A stretch of 64,000 nucleotides of DNA, taken from CAWEFA01 sp963808135 (GTDB lineage: Bacteria > Bacteroidota > Bacteroidia > Bacteroidales > DTGW01). Where the stretch lies: the NCBI GenBank assembly GCA_963808135.1, contig CAWEFA010000027.1, forward strand, positions 79,107 through 143,106. The letters are read 5' to 3'. Both the position numbers and the translations under genes were made by a program. The notes beneath the pieces were generated by a model, which searched no databases, was not told the DNA's origin, and saw only the letters and a program-made list of their open reading frames with translations. Position 1 is the first letter of the stretch; each line of letters starts with the position of its first letter. This document shows positions 28,957 through 38,350 of the stretch, in pieces.

Positions 28957-29749
28957 AGTAAATTTTAAAGAAAAGTTCAGCTTAGATGGCAAAGTAATTA
29001 TTATTACCGGCGCTTGCGGCCTGATAGGAAAAGCGTTTTGTGAAGCCATTGCCCAATTCGGGGCGCATGTTGTTGCAGCCGATCTTTTACAAGCCTCTCC
29101 AAAGTCATTTGCCGAAAGCTTAGAAAAAAAGCATGGAAGAAAAATGTTGGGATACGATCTCGATGTGGTTAAAAAAGGTTCCATAATTGGCCTGAAAGAA
29201 GATGTGTTGGCAAGATTTAGTAAAATAGATGGTTTGGTGAATGCACATCAAAATAAAACCAAAAATTTTTTTCAACCGTTTGAAATTTATTCTGAAGAAA
29301 ATTGGGACGCTGTTGTTGAAACAAATTTAAAAGGCACATTTTTAACATGCCAGATTATTGGCGGATGGATGGCTGAACATAATGGCGGATGTATTGTGAA
29401 TATTCCTTCAACTTACAGCGTTGTGGCACCGAACCAAAATCTGTACAAAGGCACCTCGCTTGGTTGCCCTGCTGCATATTCAGCTTCAAAGGGTGGAATT
29501 GATGCATTGTCCAGGTATCTTGCTTCATATTGGGCAAACAAAAACGTAAGGGTTAATATGATAACACCTCATGGAGTTTGGAATAACCATGAAGAACAAT
29601 TCGAGAAAAATTTCTCAAATTTTTCCCCAATGCAACGCATGAGTTACAACCATGAAGTTGCTGGCGCTTTAGTATATCTGCTCTCTGATGCTTCTTCGTA
29701 TGTTACAGGTCATAACATGCTGGTCGAAGGCGGCTGGACAGTTTGGTAG
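28931..29749 (+). CDS. Short-chain dehydrogenase/reductase (PtmA-like)
   Basis: This 272-residue SDR has the cofactor motif IITGACGLIGKAFCEAI, the catalytic Ser in NIPSTYSV and the YSASKGG tetrad segment, and a C-terminal MLVEGGWTVW. The IPSTYSVVAPNQNLY region is typical of SDRs found in legionaminic/nonulosonic acid flagellin-glycan clusters, such as PtmA. It probably oxidises or reduces a sugar intermediate in the NeuB block; the step is not known. Confidence 0.85.
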   Translation: MKRTTNPFEVNFKEKFSLDGKVIIITGACGLIGKAFCEAIAQFGAHVVAADLLQASPKSFAESLEKKHGRKMLGYDLDVVKKGSIIGLKEDVLARFSKIDGLVNAHQNKTKNFFQPFEIYSEENWDAVVETNLKGTFLTCQIIGGWMAEHNGGCIVNIPSTYSVVAPNQNLYKGTSLGCPAAYSASKGGIDALSRYLASYWANKNVRVNMITPHGVWNNHEEQFEKNFSNFSPMQRMSYNHEVAGALVYLLSDASSYVTGHNMLVEGGWTVW

Positions 29750-29812
29750 TTTAACAATAAGAATCAGGTAACTAAAGTTCATATTATTTCCTTATAAAAA
29801 GAAGCGACAAGA

Positions 29813-30634
29813 ATGAGAAATTTATCACAGATAAACCATCCAATTTATATTGATGAAATTACACCATCATTCATAACGCGATATTTCGAATATTCCTGGG
29901 CATCTGAACAATTTAATAATGAAGATATTATTTTGGATATTGGTTGCAATACAGGCATGGGTTTAGATATATTATCGAAACACGTTAAAACAGTTTGGGG
30001 AACCGATGTTATTCCGGATGTCATAAATTCATTGAATGAAAAATATAAAAACAACAATAAAATAAAAGTTAAATTGGTGCCGGAAGATAATGAAATTTGT
30101 TTTAGCGATAATTATTTTGATGGGATAGTAGCTTGTAATTTAATTGAGCATATCAATTCTCCCGATATTTTTCTTGAAAAATTAAAGAAATGCCTTAAAC
30201 CAAAGGGCAGAATAATTTTTTCAACAGTAAATAGGAAATTGAGATTGTATTGGTGGCAAAAACCATATAATCCTTTTCATTACAACGAATTTTCCCACAA
30301 TAGTTTAAGAAAAACTCTATTAAGGCACTTTAACAAAGTTGAGATTTTTGGAGTATTTACATCGCCTCCATTTTTCCCTGATTATATAAAACTATCGTCA
30401 ACAAAAAAATTTGATAATGGTATAAGGTATCCATTATATCATTTTTATTATAAGAATATTCGCCGGTTAATTCGCCCAATAACATCTATTCGAAAAAAGA
30501 AGTATATTATCAACGAAACAAACAATTCGGGCATTGAGAAAAAATATACAATCAATGAAGCATTAAGTTTTATTAATATAAAAAATACGGATTTAGATAA
30601 ATGCTCAGAGATATTAGCTATTGCTTATAAATAA
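29813..30634 (+). CDS. Class I SAM-dependent methyltransferase
   Basis: This 273-residue protein has motif I DIILDIGCNTGMGLDIL, an acidic residue at the end of strand 2 (WGTDVIPD), motif II YFDGIVACNLIEHI and the post-motif KCLKPKGRIIFSTVN. It belongs to the Methyltransf_11/25 type, often acting on sugars or glycan ends. It lies between the SDR and NeuB with short gaps on either side. The acceptor is unknown. Confidence 0.88.
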   Translation: MRNLSQINHPIYIDEITPSFITRYFEYSWASEQFNNEDIILDIGCNTGMGLDILSKHVKTVWGTDVIPDVINSLNEKYKNNNKIKVKLVPEDNEICFSDNYFDGIVACNLIEHINSPDIFLEKLKKCLKPKGRIIFSTVNRKLRLYWWQKPYNPFHYNEFSHNSLRKTLLRHFNKVEIFGVFTSPPFFPDYIKLSSTKKFDNGIRYPLYHFYYKNIRRLIRPITSIRKKKYIINETNNSGIEKKYTINEALSFINIKNTDLDKCSEILAIAYK

Positions 30635-30771
30635 ACGCATAATTATCTTGAAAATAATTATTCCCGTTATTACAACTTACCTTTCAACAATAGTTCTCAT
30701 TCAAATCAAGCAGATTAATATTTTTAAATAAACTAATAATTCAAGGCTTTGCCAAAAAAGAATTTTAAAAA

Positions 30772-31833
30772 ATGAAAATAACACTAACAGAATTTATTAG
30801 CTCGTATAAACCGGATATTTTAGTAAAACCATATATTATTGCTGAAGCAGGCGTTAACCATGAAGGTAAAATGGATTTTGCCAAACGTTTAATTGACGAG
30901 GCATTTGAAGGTGGGGCACAAGCAATAAAATTTCAAACATATAAAGCAGAAACAATAGCTTCTAAAAATAGCCCATCATATTGGGATATTACAAAAGAAC
31001 CAACCAAAAGCCAATATGAATTGTTTAAAAAATACGATAAATTCTGGAAAAAAGAATATGAAGAATTAAAAACCTATTGCGACAAAACCGGCATTGAATT
31101 TTTATCAACTCCATTCGATATTGAATCGGCAAAATTTTTAAACGATCTCATGCCTGTTATTAAAATATCATCTTCTGATATTACAAACCTGCCGTTTATA
31201 GAATTTCTGTGCTCTTTCGATAAGCCTGTTATTTTATCAACCGGCGCGAGTTATCTTTGGGAAATACAACAAGCAGTGGAACTCATTGAGAAAAATGGGA
31301 ATCAATTATGCCTGATGCATTGTATTTTAAATTATCCTACAATGGATGAAAATGCCAATTTAGGAATGATAAAAGATATTATAGCTCACTTTCCGCAACA
31401 TGTTGCCGGATACAGCGATCATACGCTACCCGGGAATATGGATATTTTAATTACCGCATTTTTACTTGGGGCTGCTGTTATCGAAAAACATTTTACATTC
31501 GATAAAACTTTACCGGGGAATGATCATTATCATGCAATGGACAAGAATGATTTGAAAAACTTCTGGAAAAAAATAGATTACCAATTAAATATACTTGGAG
31601 AAATTAAAATTAATTCATTAGAAAGCGAAGAACCAGCCAGAAAAAATGCCAGGAGGTCGTTGGTAGCTTCAAGAGATATTCCGAAAGGGAAAATTATTGA
31701 TCCCGCTGATTTAACATGGAAAAGGCCTGCGTTTGGAATTTCACCGAAATTCTATAAAGAAATTATTGGTAAAAAAGTTACTAAGGATATAGAAAAAGAT
31801 GAAATTATTTATTGGCAATACCTTGAAATATGA
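30772..31833 (+). CDS. NeuB-family nonulosonic acid synthase with SAF domain
   Basis: NeuB-type enzymes condense phosphoenolpyruvate with a six-carbon amino sugar to give a nine-carbon nonulosonic acid. This 353-residue protein has IIAEAGVNHEGKMDFAKRLI, IKFQTYKAETIA, FLSTPFDIESAKFL, VIKISSSDITNLPFIEFL, VAGYSDHTLPG and IEKHFTFDKTLPGNDH. A C-terminal SAF (antifreeze-like) domain follows (RSLVASRDIPKGKIIDPADL). Which sugar acid is made (sialic, legionaminic, pseudaminic or other) cannot be decided from these motifs. It overlaps the next gene by 4 bases. Confidence 0.92.
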   Translation: MKITLTEFISSYKPDILVKPYIIAEAGVNHEGKMDFAKRLIDEAFEGGAQAIKFQTYKAETIASKNSPSYWDITKEPTKSQYELFKKYDKFWKKEYEELKTYCDKTGIEFLSTPFDIESAKFLNDLMPVIKISSSDITNLPFIEFLCSFDKPVILSTGASYLWEIQQAVELIEKNGNQLCLMHCILNYPTMDENANLGMIKDIIAHFPQHVAGYSDHTLPGNMDILITAFLLGAAVIEKHFTFDKTLPGNDHYHAMDKNDLKNFWKKIDYQLNILGEIKINSLESEEPARKNARRSLVASRDIPKGKIIDPADLTWKRPAFGISPKFYKEIIGKKVTKDIEKDEIIYWQYLEI

Positions 31834-32508
31834 ATCCCGAGATATCAAAGCACAATAAACGACCTTCTTAGTTTAAATGTCAGCTCGTATTGCGAACTTG
31901 GCCCGGGAGAAGGTTCTGTTGCAATAGGTTTAAAAAAAGCCGGGAAGAATGTAGTTTGCCTGGAAGCCCCGTGGGATTTTGATAAAAGGACTTCCTGGGG
32001 CAAAGAGAACAATATTAAAATTTATAAAGGGGAATTTTTCTCAACGGATTTCTCAAAAATAATTGAAGAAGAAATCGAATGTTTTTCATTAATTCATGCT
32101 ATTGCCCACCTAAGGTTTCCGCCTCACCTGATACTTGAAAAAGCATTTAAAAAATTGAAGCCGGGAGGTTATTTTTATCTTTCTACTGTAAATGCAGGAT
32201 CGCTTGACAAAGTAATAAAACTGGCTAAAGGACAAGCCATAACCGATGAAGTGAAGAAATTTGTTGAAATGGGAGAGGATTATAAAAAATACTGCAACCC
32301 TTCAGGAAAATATATGATTTGGGATAGCTGGATGCACGTTAAAGAATACAGGGCATTTGAATTAAAAAAGATATTTGAAGAAGAGAACTTCAAAGTTATT
32401 AAGCTCTTTCACCGGAATAATTTTAAAAATTGGGAAAATGATATTATTTGTAAAATTTGGCCGCACCTCTCCGAAGAAATAATTATAGTTGGTAAAAAAA
32501 ATGATTAG
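31830..32508 (+). CDS. SAM-dependent methyltransferase (frameshift at start codon region)
   Basis: The ATG at 31,830 overlaps the neuB stop but its frame closes after 13 codons. The +1 frame is open from 31,834 to 32,508 and reads as a methyltransferase: SSYCELGPGEGSVAIGLKKA (motif I), VVCLEAPWDFDKR, ECFSLIHAIAHLRFPPHLIL and KKLKPGGYFYLSTVN. One missing base just after the ATG would restore a protein of about 225 residues (M-x-IPRYQSTINDLLSL). It is the second methyltransferase of the NeuB block. Its last 20 bases overlap the DUF4910 gene. Confidence 0.8.
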
Positions 32509-33769
32509 CGCTATTGAAAAATATTTTGATCGTTTATGGCCTATTTGCAGGAGTATTACGGGGGAAGGATTAAGGGAAACTTTGAAAATTCTACAGGAGA
32601 TAATTCCTTTGAAACTTACTGAAATTCCAACCGGCGCTAAAGTCTTTGACTGGGAAATCCCTAAAGAATGGAACATTTCTGACGCTTATATAATCACGCC
32701 AGAAGGCAAGAAAATAGCAAATTTTAAAAATAATAACCTGCATGTTGTTAATTATTCTGTTCCTGTTAATGAAACTATAGAATATCCGCAATTGATACAG
32801 CACATTTACACATTGCCTGATTTACCTGATGCGGTTCCATATATAACATCATATTATAAGGAAAATTGGGGATTTTGTTTATCCCATAATGAATTTCTTA
32901 CACTTCCTAAAGAAGGGAAATATAAAGTATTTATTGATTCAAATTTAAAAGAAGGTTCGTTAACTTATGGCGATCTTGTTCTTCCAGGCGATTCTGATAA
33001 GGAAATTCTTTTTTCAACTTATGTCTGTCATCCGAGCATGGCAAATAATGAGCTTTCAGGGCCTCTTGTAACAGCTTTTTTATATCAGAAAATCAAAGAA
33101 CTGACCAACAGAAAATATACTTACCGATTTGTTTTTGTTCCTGAAACCATTGGAGCAATTGCTTACCTTAATAAAAATGGGAATTATTTAAAAGATAAAC
33201 TTGAAGCCGGATTTGTAATTACATGTTGTGGCGATAAAGGCAATTTCACTTATAAACGGTCAAAAGCTGAAGGAACCCTGGTTGATAGGGCAACAGAACA
33301 TTTTTTAAAAAATACCCAAGAACATTTTAAGATTATTGATTTCAAAATAGGCGGTAGCGACGAAAGACAATATTGTTCCCCAGGTTTTAATTTGCCGGTT
33401 GGTTCGTTAATGAGAACTATGTACAAATGTTACCCGGAATACCATACTTCATTGGATAACAAAAATTTTATTTCTTTCCCTTCGTTAATCGAAACAATTG
33501 ATGCATATTTTGATATTGTCAGAATTTTCGAATTAAATGATAAGTATGTTAATAAAATTAAATATGGAGAACCTTTTTTAAGCAAACATAATTTGTATCC
33601 CACTGACACAAATCACCAGAAAATGGCGGATTCTACTGCCATGTTATTACATTTTCTTGCCTATGCCGATGGGACTAAAGACTTAATTGAAATTGCCGAA
33701 AAGTTTAATAGCTGTATACTTGATTTTGCCGATATAGTTGAAACCTGCAAAAAAAATAATTTAATTTAA
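32501..33769 (+). CDS. DUF4910 zinc-aminopeptidase-like protein with C-terminal winged helix
   Basis: At about 422 residues it matches DUF4910 proteins: ICRSITGEGLRETLKILQEI at the N-terminus, LFSTYVCHPSMANNELSGPLV in the M28-like core (His-Pro-Ser-Met-Ala-Asn-Asn-Glu), VFVPETIGAIAYL, GGSDERQYCSPGFNLP and YPEYHTSLDN. A C-terminal winged-helix-like region follows (GTKDLIEIAEKFNSCILDFADI). The family has an M28-peptidase-like metal site (His, Asp/Asn, Glu, His) and is repeatedly found in surface-sugar clusters; its substrate is unknown to me. An in-frame start 12 bases upstream (32,489) is also possible. Confidence 0.85.
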   Translation: MISAIEKYFDRLWPICRSITGEGLRETLKILQEIIPLKLTEIPTGAKVFDWEIPKEWNISDAYIITPEGKKIANFKNNNLHVVNYSVPVNETIEYPQLIQHIYTLPDLPDAVPYITSYYKENWGFCLSHNEFLTLPKEGKYKVFIDSNLKEGSLTYGDLVLPGDSDKEILFSTYVCHPSMANNELSGPLVTAFLYQKIKELTNRKYTYRFVFVPETIGAIAYLNKNGNYLKDKLEAGFVITCCGDKGNFTYKRSKAEGTLVDRATEHFLKNTQEHFKIIDFKIGGSDERQYCSPGFNLPVGSLMRTMYKCYPEYHTSLDNKNFISFPSLIETIDAYFDIVRIFELNDKYVNKIKYGEPFLSKHNLYPTDTNHQKMADSTAMLLHFLAYADGTKDLIEIAEKFNSCILDFADIVETCKKNNLI

Positions 33770-33770
33770 G

Positions 33771-35201
33771 GTGCTTAAATTTATTCTTGGAAATTCCATA
33801 CTCTATACTTTTGCTAATTATTTGCCGCTTTTGGCGAATATTATTATTTTACCAATCATTACCCCATATCTTACAACATTCGATTATGGCATTTATGGTT
33901 TAGTGTTTGCATATATTTCGGGTCTGTCGTTTCTTAGCGACCTGGGATTAACTGTTTTATTCCAGAACAGTTATTTTAAAACAAATGAAAATTATAAAGA
34001 ATTATGGTCGAAATACCTCGGTTTAAGGTTAATTGGCAATACAATTTATTCAATAATACTTATTGTTGTATTATATTTTTCATTAAACAATAAAGTAAAT
34101 TCTGGTGTCCTGGTAGAAATATTACTTTTAATAGGAATCCCTGTATTATTTTTTGAAGTTACAAAATCAATTGGAATAAGATGGTGCCAATATTCAGGCA
34201 ATCACAGGAAGGTTCATATTGCCACTTTTACCGGCGCTATTATTTCGCTCACATCGACATACTATTGTATTTACCATTTAAGGATGGGCTATTTGGGCTG
34301 GTTTGTTTCAAACTTGGTTACAAATTTTTTTCTCTTTATATATTATTCAAAAATAATTTATATCGACTTAAAAGTGATACCAAAATTTTTTCTGGATTTA
34401 CCATTTGTTAAAAAAAGCCTGAAAGTATCCCTTCCTTTGGTGCCTCATTCTTTTTCCGGTTATCTGATCAATACTTCCGACAGGGTTATGCTGGATTGTT
34501 TTAAAGTAAATATCAATTCGATTGGGAATTATAATTTAGCATATTCGTATTCTAACTATTTCCAGTCATTTAACAATTCAATGGGAACGGTGTTGACTCC
34601 TATTTATCTTAGCAGGTTAGAAAAAAAGAATGAAGACAAGTCGGTAGCTATATTAATAATAAGCTGGATGATTTTGTCCGTTTTCATAAGCTTCAATTTA
34701 TGCTTATGGAGCAGGGAAATTTTTGCCTTTTTATACAGAAACGCCAGTCTTAACAGCGTTTATCCTTATTGTATATTTATTCTTATGGGTATGAACTATT
34801 TCCCGATGTACAGCGCTGCAATACTCAAACTAATTTATCTTGAACAAACTAAAACAATTCTTCGAATATCGGTAATTGGCGGAGTAATTAATATATTATT
34901 AAACATTTTGTTAATTAATGCTTATGGAATTAAAGCTACTGTATTTAGTTCATTTATAAGTTATCTCTATATGGGTTTTAGCGGATTTTTTATTTCTTCA
35001 ATCAGAAAGCATATTAGTTTTAATTATAGGCCTTTATTTTGGTTATCGCTAATTATAGTATTATCCATTTTGGTATTCTATGCAGTTAATTTATCCTTTA
35101 TTCAAAAAATTCCAATAACTCTATTTTCCTTATTATCCGTTTCAATTCTTTATTTCTCAAATAAAAAATCATTATCAGGTATTTTGAAACAAGATTCATG
35201 A
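33771..35201 (+). CDS. wzx: Wzx-type oligosaccharide flippase
   Basis: This 476-residue protein has 12 or so membrane helices and the MATE/PST flippase style. It opens with FILGNSILYTFANYLPLLANI and IITPYLTTFDYGIYGLVFAY, and the mid region has SLPLVPHSFSGYLINTSDRVMLD, a hallmark of Wzx proteins. It would flip the lipid-linked repeat unit to the periplasm. Translation starts at GTG 33,771, 1 base after the preceding gene. Its stop overlaps the ATG at 35,198 of the next gene. Confidence 0.93.
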   Translation: MLKFILGNSILYTFANYLPLLANIIILPIITPYLTTFDYGIYGLVFAYISGLSFLSDLGLTVLFQNSYFKTNENYKELWSKYLGLRLIGNTIYSIILIVVLYFSLNNKVNSGVLVEILLLIGIPVLFFEVTKSIGIRWCQYSGNHRKVHIATFTGAIISLTSTYYCIYHLRMGYLGWFVSNLVTNFFLFIYYSKIIYIDLKVIPKFFLDLPFVKKSLKVSLPLVPHSFSGYLINTSDRVMLDCFKVNINSIGNYNLAYSYSNYFQSFNNSMGTVLTPIYLSRLEKKNEDKSVAILIISWMILSVFISFNLCLWSREIFAFLYRNASLNSVYPYCIFILMGMNYFPMYSAAILKLIYLEQTKTILRISVIGGVINILLNILLINAYGIKATVFSSFISYLYMGFSGFFISSIRKHISFNYRPLFWLSLIIVLSILVFYAVNLSFIQKIPITLFSLLSVSILYFSNKKSLSGILKQDS

Positions 35202-36684
35202 AAGAAAACAACTCCGACTTTATAAGCAATGTTTATTTCAAAATAAATGATGATGTAATTTTTAATTTATTTCAATGGCGTTAGATATTAAATTCACCGA
35301 TTTTAAAAATTATTTTTATTCAAAAGTAACAGACTTTTCAATTTTTAATTGCCAGGAATTTAACCTGCTCAAAGTTGTCCTTGAAGGATTGGTTGTAAAT
35401 TATAACAAATCCTCCCAAAAAGTTAGGAATTATGTGTTTTATCCATTATGGTTTTTTCAGCTTATTCTTTTAATAAAAAGATTTAAGAAAAAAAACTTAA
35501 TTAAATCATATCAAAAAGAATTAGAACTGCAACAACAAAAAGAAAATTTGATTATCGATGTGGGGCGAATTGTGTTCGATGAAAACAACCAGCCTTTATC
35601 TACTTATTTCCATAATATCATTAATAAACTTGGCAAAGAAAACACGACCCTTATTATTGAAGAAATAATACATAAGAATGTATTTTACAATTTCTATTAT
35701 AAGGACCTGGCCAAAATCTTTTATAACTCTAAGTTAACCGATGAAAACAAATTATTAAGAAAAGAACTCATAAGAGTATTTAATCTTATAAAAAGCAAAA
35801 GAATTTTCAACTCCGGCGAAATGGAGAATATTAAAATCGCTTTTAACAATTTTTTTAATCATTACAGAATCTGGGATGTAATTATTAAAGCTTTAAAACC
35901 CCAAAAAGCATTTTTTGTTTGTCATTATCATAAAGAGGGTTGTATATTGGCGTTGAGAAGGAATAATGTAAAAACCATCGAACTTCAGCATGGATTAATA
36001 GCCCCGCAGGATATTTTTTATTGCTTCCCGCCACAGGTAAAAAGTATAGCAAATAAGGCGCTTTTTGCTGATAAAATTTACACCTATGGAAAATACTGGA
36101 AAGAAATTTTACTAACCGGGGTTGAATATAGTGAAAAGCAGATTGAAATTTTAGGGTACTTTGTTAGCACGAATTCTGTGTTTTTTGAGAACGATAGAAT
36201 ATTTCTTGATAATTTATGTTTAAATAAAAAGGTTATACTAATTACAACTCAAAATAACATTACCGGTTATTTTATTAAATATATTGAAAATATGAGTTTG
36301 AAATTGGCCCAAACAAATCCGGAATACATAATAGTCGTCAAACCACATCATGGTGAAAAATCAGAAGCTTATAAAAAACTTGAAACTGCCGGGAATGTGT
36401 TTGTTCTTAATATTAATACAGACATCCTTTACAAATATGCGGAAATAAATATTTCGGTATACTCAACCACGCTTTTCGAAGCCTACCGGCATTCAATTAC
36501 CTGCTTTGCTTTAAAGGCAGAACAATACATTGATTATGTTGCAACAATAATTAATTCAGGCATTGCATTTCCCTTGGAGTTTGATCAGAATCCTGTAGAA
36601 GAACTAAAAAAAATAAATAAAACCAGGAATTCTTTTCAAAATATTCAATTCTTTTTCAGTGATTTTAATCCTGAGCGTTTATGA
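35198..36684 (+). CDS. GT-B-like glycosyltransferase of capsule/sialyltransferase style (frameshifted near start)
   Basis: An ATG at 35,198 overlaps the wzx stop and opens a frame of 28 codons (MKENNSDFISNVYFKINDD). The main frame of 469 codons begins at 35,275, and a one-base change near 35,280 would join them (LFQW-LDIKFTDF). The C-terminal half looks like a GT-B enzyme: AFFVCHYHKEGCILAL, TIELQHGLIAP, YIIVVKPHHGEKSE and ISVYSTTLFEAYRHSI. These recall the HP and SS/T motifs of bacterial sialyltransferases and capsule synthases. Placed after a NeuB block and Wzx, it may transfer the nonulosonic acid; that is inference. Confidence 0.6.
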
Positions 36685-37129
36685 ATATTTTTCTCAAATA
36701 CCCGGCAGGCGTGGAGATATTGTCTGTGCCAGCTTACTTGAGTTTATAATTAAAATGATATAATGACTATTTCAGCAATTATTCCCTGTTATAAACTCGA
36801 AAATTTATTTGGGACAACATTGGTTTTTTATATTTTTTTAAAAAAATTGAATACAGCGTGTTATTGAGTAATTTAGAGTTAATTTTACAAAAAATGGGAA
36901 AAGTTTTTTCGTTAATCATTAATAACGATAAAAATCTCTTATCCGGGTATTATTCAAACTTATTTTAGAATTAATTGATATAAAACCCACATGTTAAACA
37001 AGAATAACACAAAGAACGGATGAATAAAATCTTAGCAAACAATACAAGTAGGTTGAATGCTGAGACATGTGGGTTCTCCCGAATAATCGGGACAAGCTAT
37101 CCGACCTTTGAAAATTAAATTTTATTTGG
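36685..37129. other. Gene-free gap with a GT2 start relic and an 11-bp inverted repeat
   Basis: At 36,763 an ATG begins MTISAIIPCYKLENLF, the usual start of a GT2 glycosyltransferase, but the frame degenerates and stops after about 34 codons. Further on, AACCCACATGT (36,984-36,994) is the exact reverse complement of ACATGTGGGTT (37,065-37,075). The gap therefore appears to hold debris of a lost glycosyltransferase and a small palindromic element, followed by the leader of the FkbM gene. Confidence 0.5.
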
Positions 37130-37930
37130 ATGAAAAAAATATTAAAGAAAATATTAACGATAATTTTAGGTGATTATCTTGTATTCCTAATTGCAAAGCT
37201 AAAAAGGAAATATATTCCGAGTAAAGAGCAAAAGGAAATAATCAGAAATGAATTAGAAGAGATCAATAGAAGAAAGTTGTTTTATAGTTCTTTTGTCAAA
37301 AAAAATGATTTGTGTTTTGATGTTGGAGCTAATATAGGAAATAGAGTTAGTCCTCTTTTGGAACTTGGGGCAAAAGTTGTAGCTGTTGAGCCACAAGAAA
37401 GTTGCTACAAGATTTTAAAATTAAAATTTGGCAAAAAGATTGAAATTGTTAAAAATGGTTTAGGGGAAAGTGAATGTATAAAAGATTTTCACATATCAAA
37501 TGCTGACGTATTATCATCTTTTTCAGAAGAATGGATTAATTCTGTTAAGGACTTTCGTTTTAAAGAGTACAATTGGGATAAGGTCATAAAAGTTGAAATG
37601 ACAACTCTTGATAAACTGATTGAGAAATATGGCCTGCCAATATTTATTAAAATTGATGTTGAGGGTTACGAGTTAGATGTTTTGAAAGGTTTAACAAAAC
37701 CTATAAGAATGATTAGTTTTGAATTTACTGTTCCTGAACAAATCAATAGAATTATCGAGTGTATTGAGCAAATAGAAAAAAATGATACAAATATTGAGTG
37801 TAATTACAGTATTGGTGAAAGTATGATTTTTGCATTACCATCATGGCAATCAGTGGAAGAGATGAGAAAACATATAATTCCTGAAAGAAATTATGGATAT
37901 TGGTCATGGGTTTGGAGACATTTATGTTAG
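37130..37930 (+). CDS. FkbM family methyltransferase
   Basis: This 266-residue protein has the FkbM motifs LCFDVGANIGNRVSPLLELG, VVAVEPQESCYKILK and FIKIDVEGYELDVLKGL. FkbM enzymes O-methylate sugars or polyketides using SAM. Unlike its neighbours it is isolated by gaps of more than 400 bases on both sides, each holding a relic of a GT2 gene start. It may therefore have been inserted into, or been left by rearrangement of, a former glycosyltransferase region. Confidence 0.9.
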   Translation: MKKILKKILTIILGDYLVFLIAKLKRKYIPSKEQKEIIRNELEEINRRKLFYSSFVKKNDLCFDVGANIGNRVSPLLELGAKVVAVEPQESCYKILKLKFGKKIEIVKNGLGESECIKDFHISNADVLSSFSEEWINSVKDFRFKEYNWDKVIKVEMTTLDKLIEKYGLPIFIKIDVEGYELDVLKGLTKPIRMISFEFTVPEQINRIIECIEQIEKNDTNIECNYSIGESMIFALPSWQSVEEMRKHIIPERNYGYWSWVWRHLC

Positions 37931-38350
37931 AATTAAAAACTATCACTAACAGTGGCTTATAAGAATTATATGTTAAAAGCAAGAAAAAATTAAGCTGCTT
38001 TAAAATAAATTTTTTTTGAACGACATTCTCTTTTATTTTCTGTTATCAAAGGCAGGGTATGTTTGGGCATATTAAAAATCTATAATTGTGAATATTTCAA
38101 TGAAATTAAACAACCTCTTAGGTGTTATTGATGATTCTGAAAATTTTTTAGAGAGGTTTGGTTTATAAGTAAAATGATATAATGAGAATTTCAGCAATTA
38201 TTCCTTGTTATAATGTCGAAAATTATATTGAAGAACCTGTTAAATCATTAATAAACCAAACGTAATAGGATATTAAAAATGGCAAATGTCCATGTGATTA
38301 TTCTTTACTTGAAAAACTAAAGATATTTCCGAATTACTAAAGCATTCAAA
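37931..38350. other. Gene-free gap with a second GT2 start relic
   Basis: At 38,181 an ATG begins MRISAIIPCYNVENYIEEPV and stops after 27 codons at LINQT, an amputated GT2 N-terminus. The 70 bases around it closely match those around 36,763 (shared AAAATGATATAATGA and TTTCAGCAATTATTCC). A short open frame just upstream (MKLNNLLGVIDDSENFLERF, from 38,101) also looks like residual coding sequence. No intact gene is present. Confidence 0.5.
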
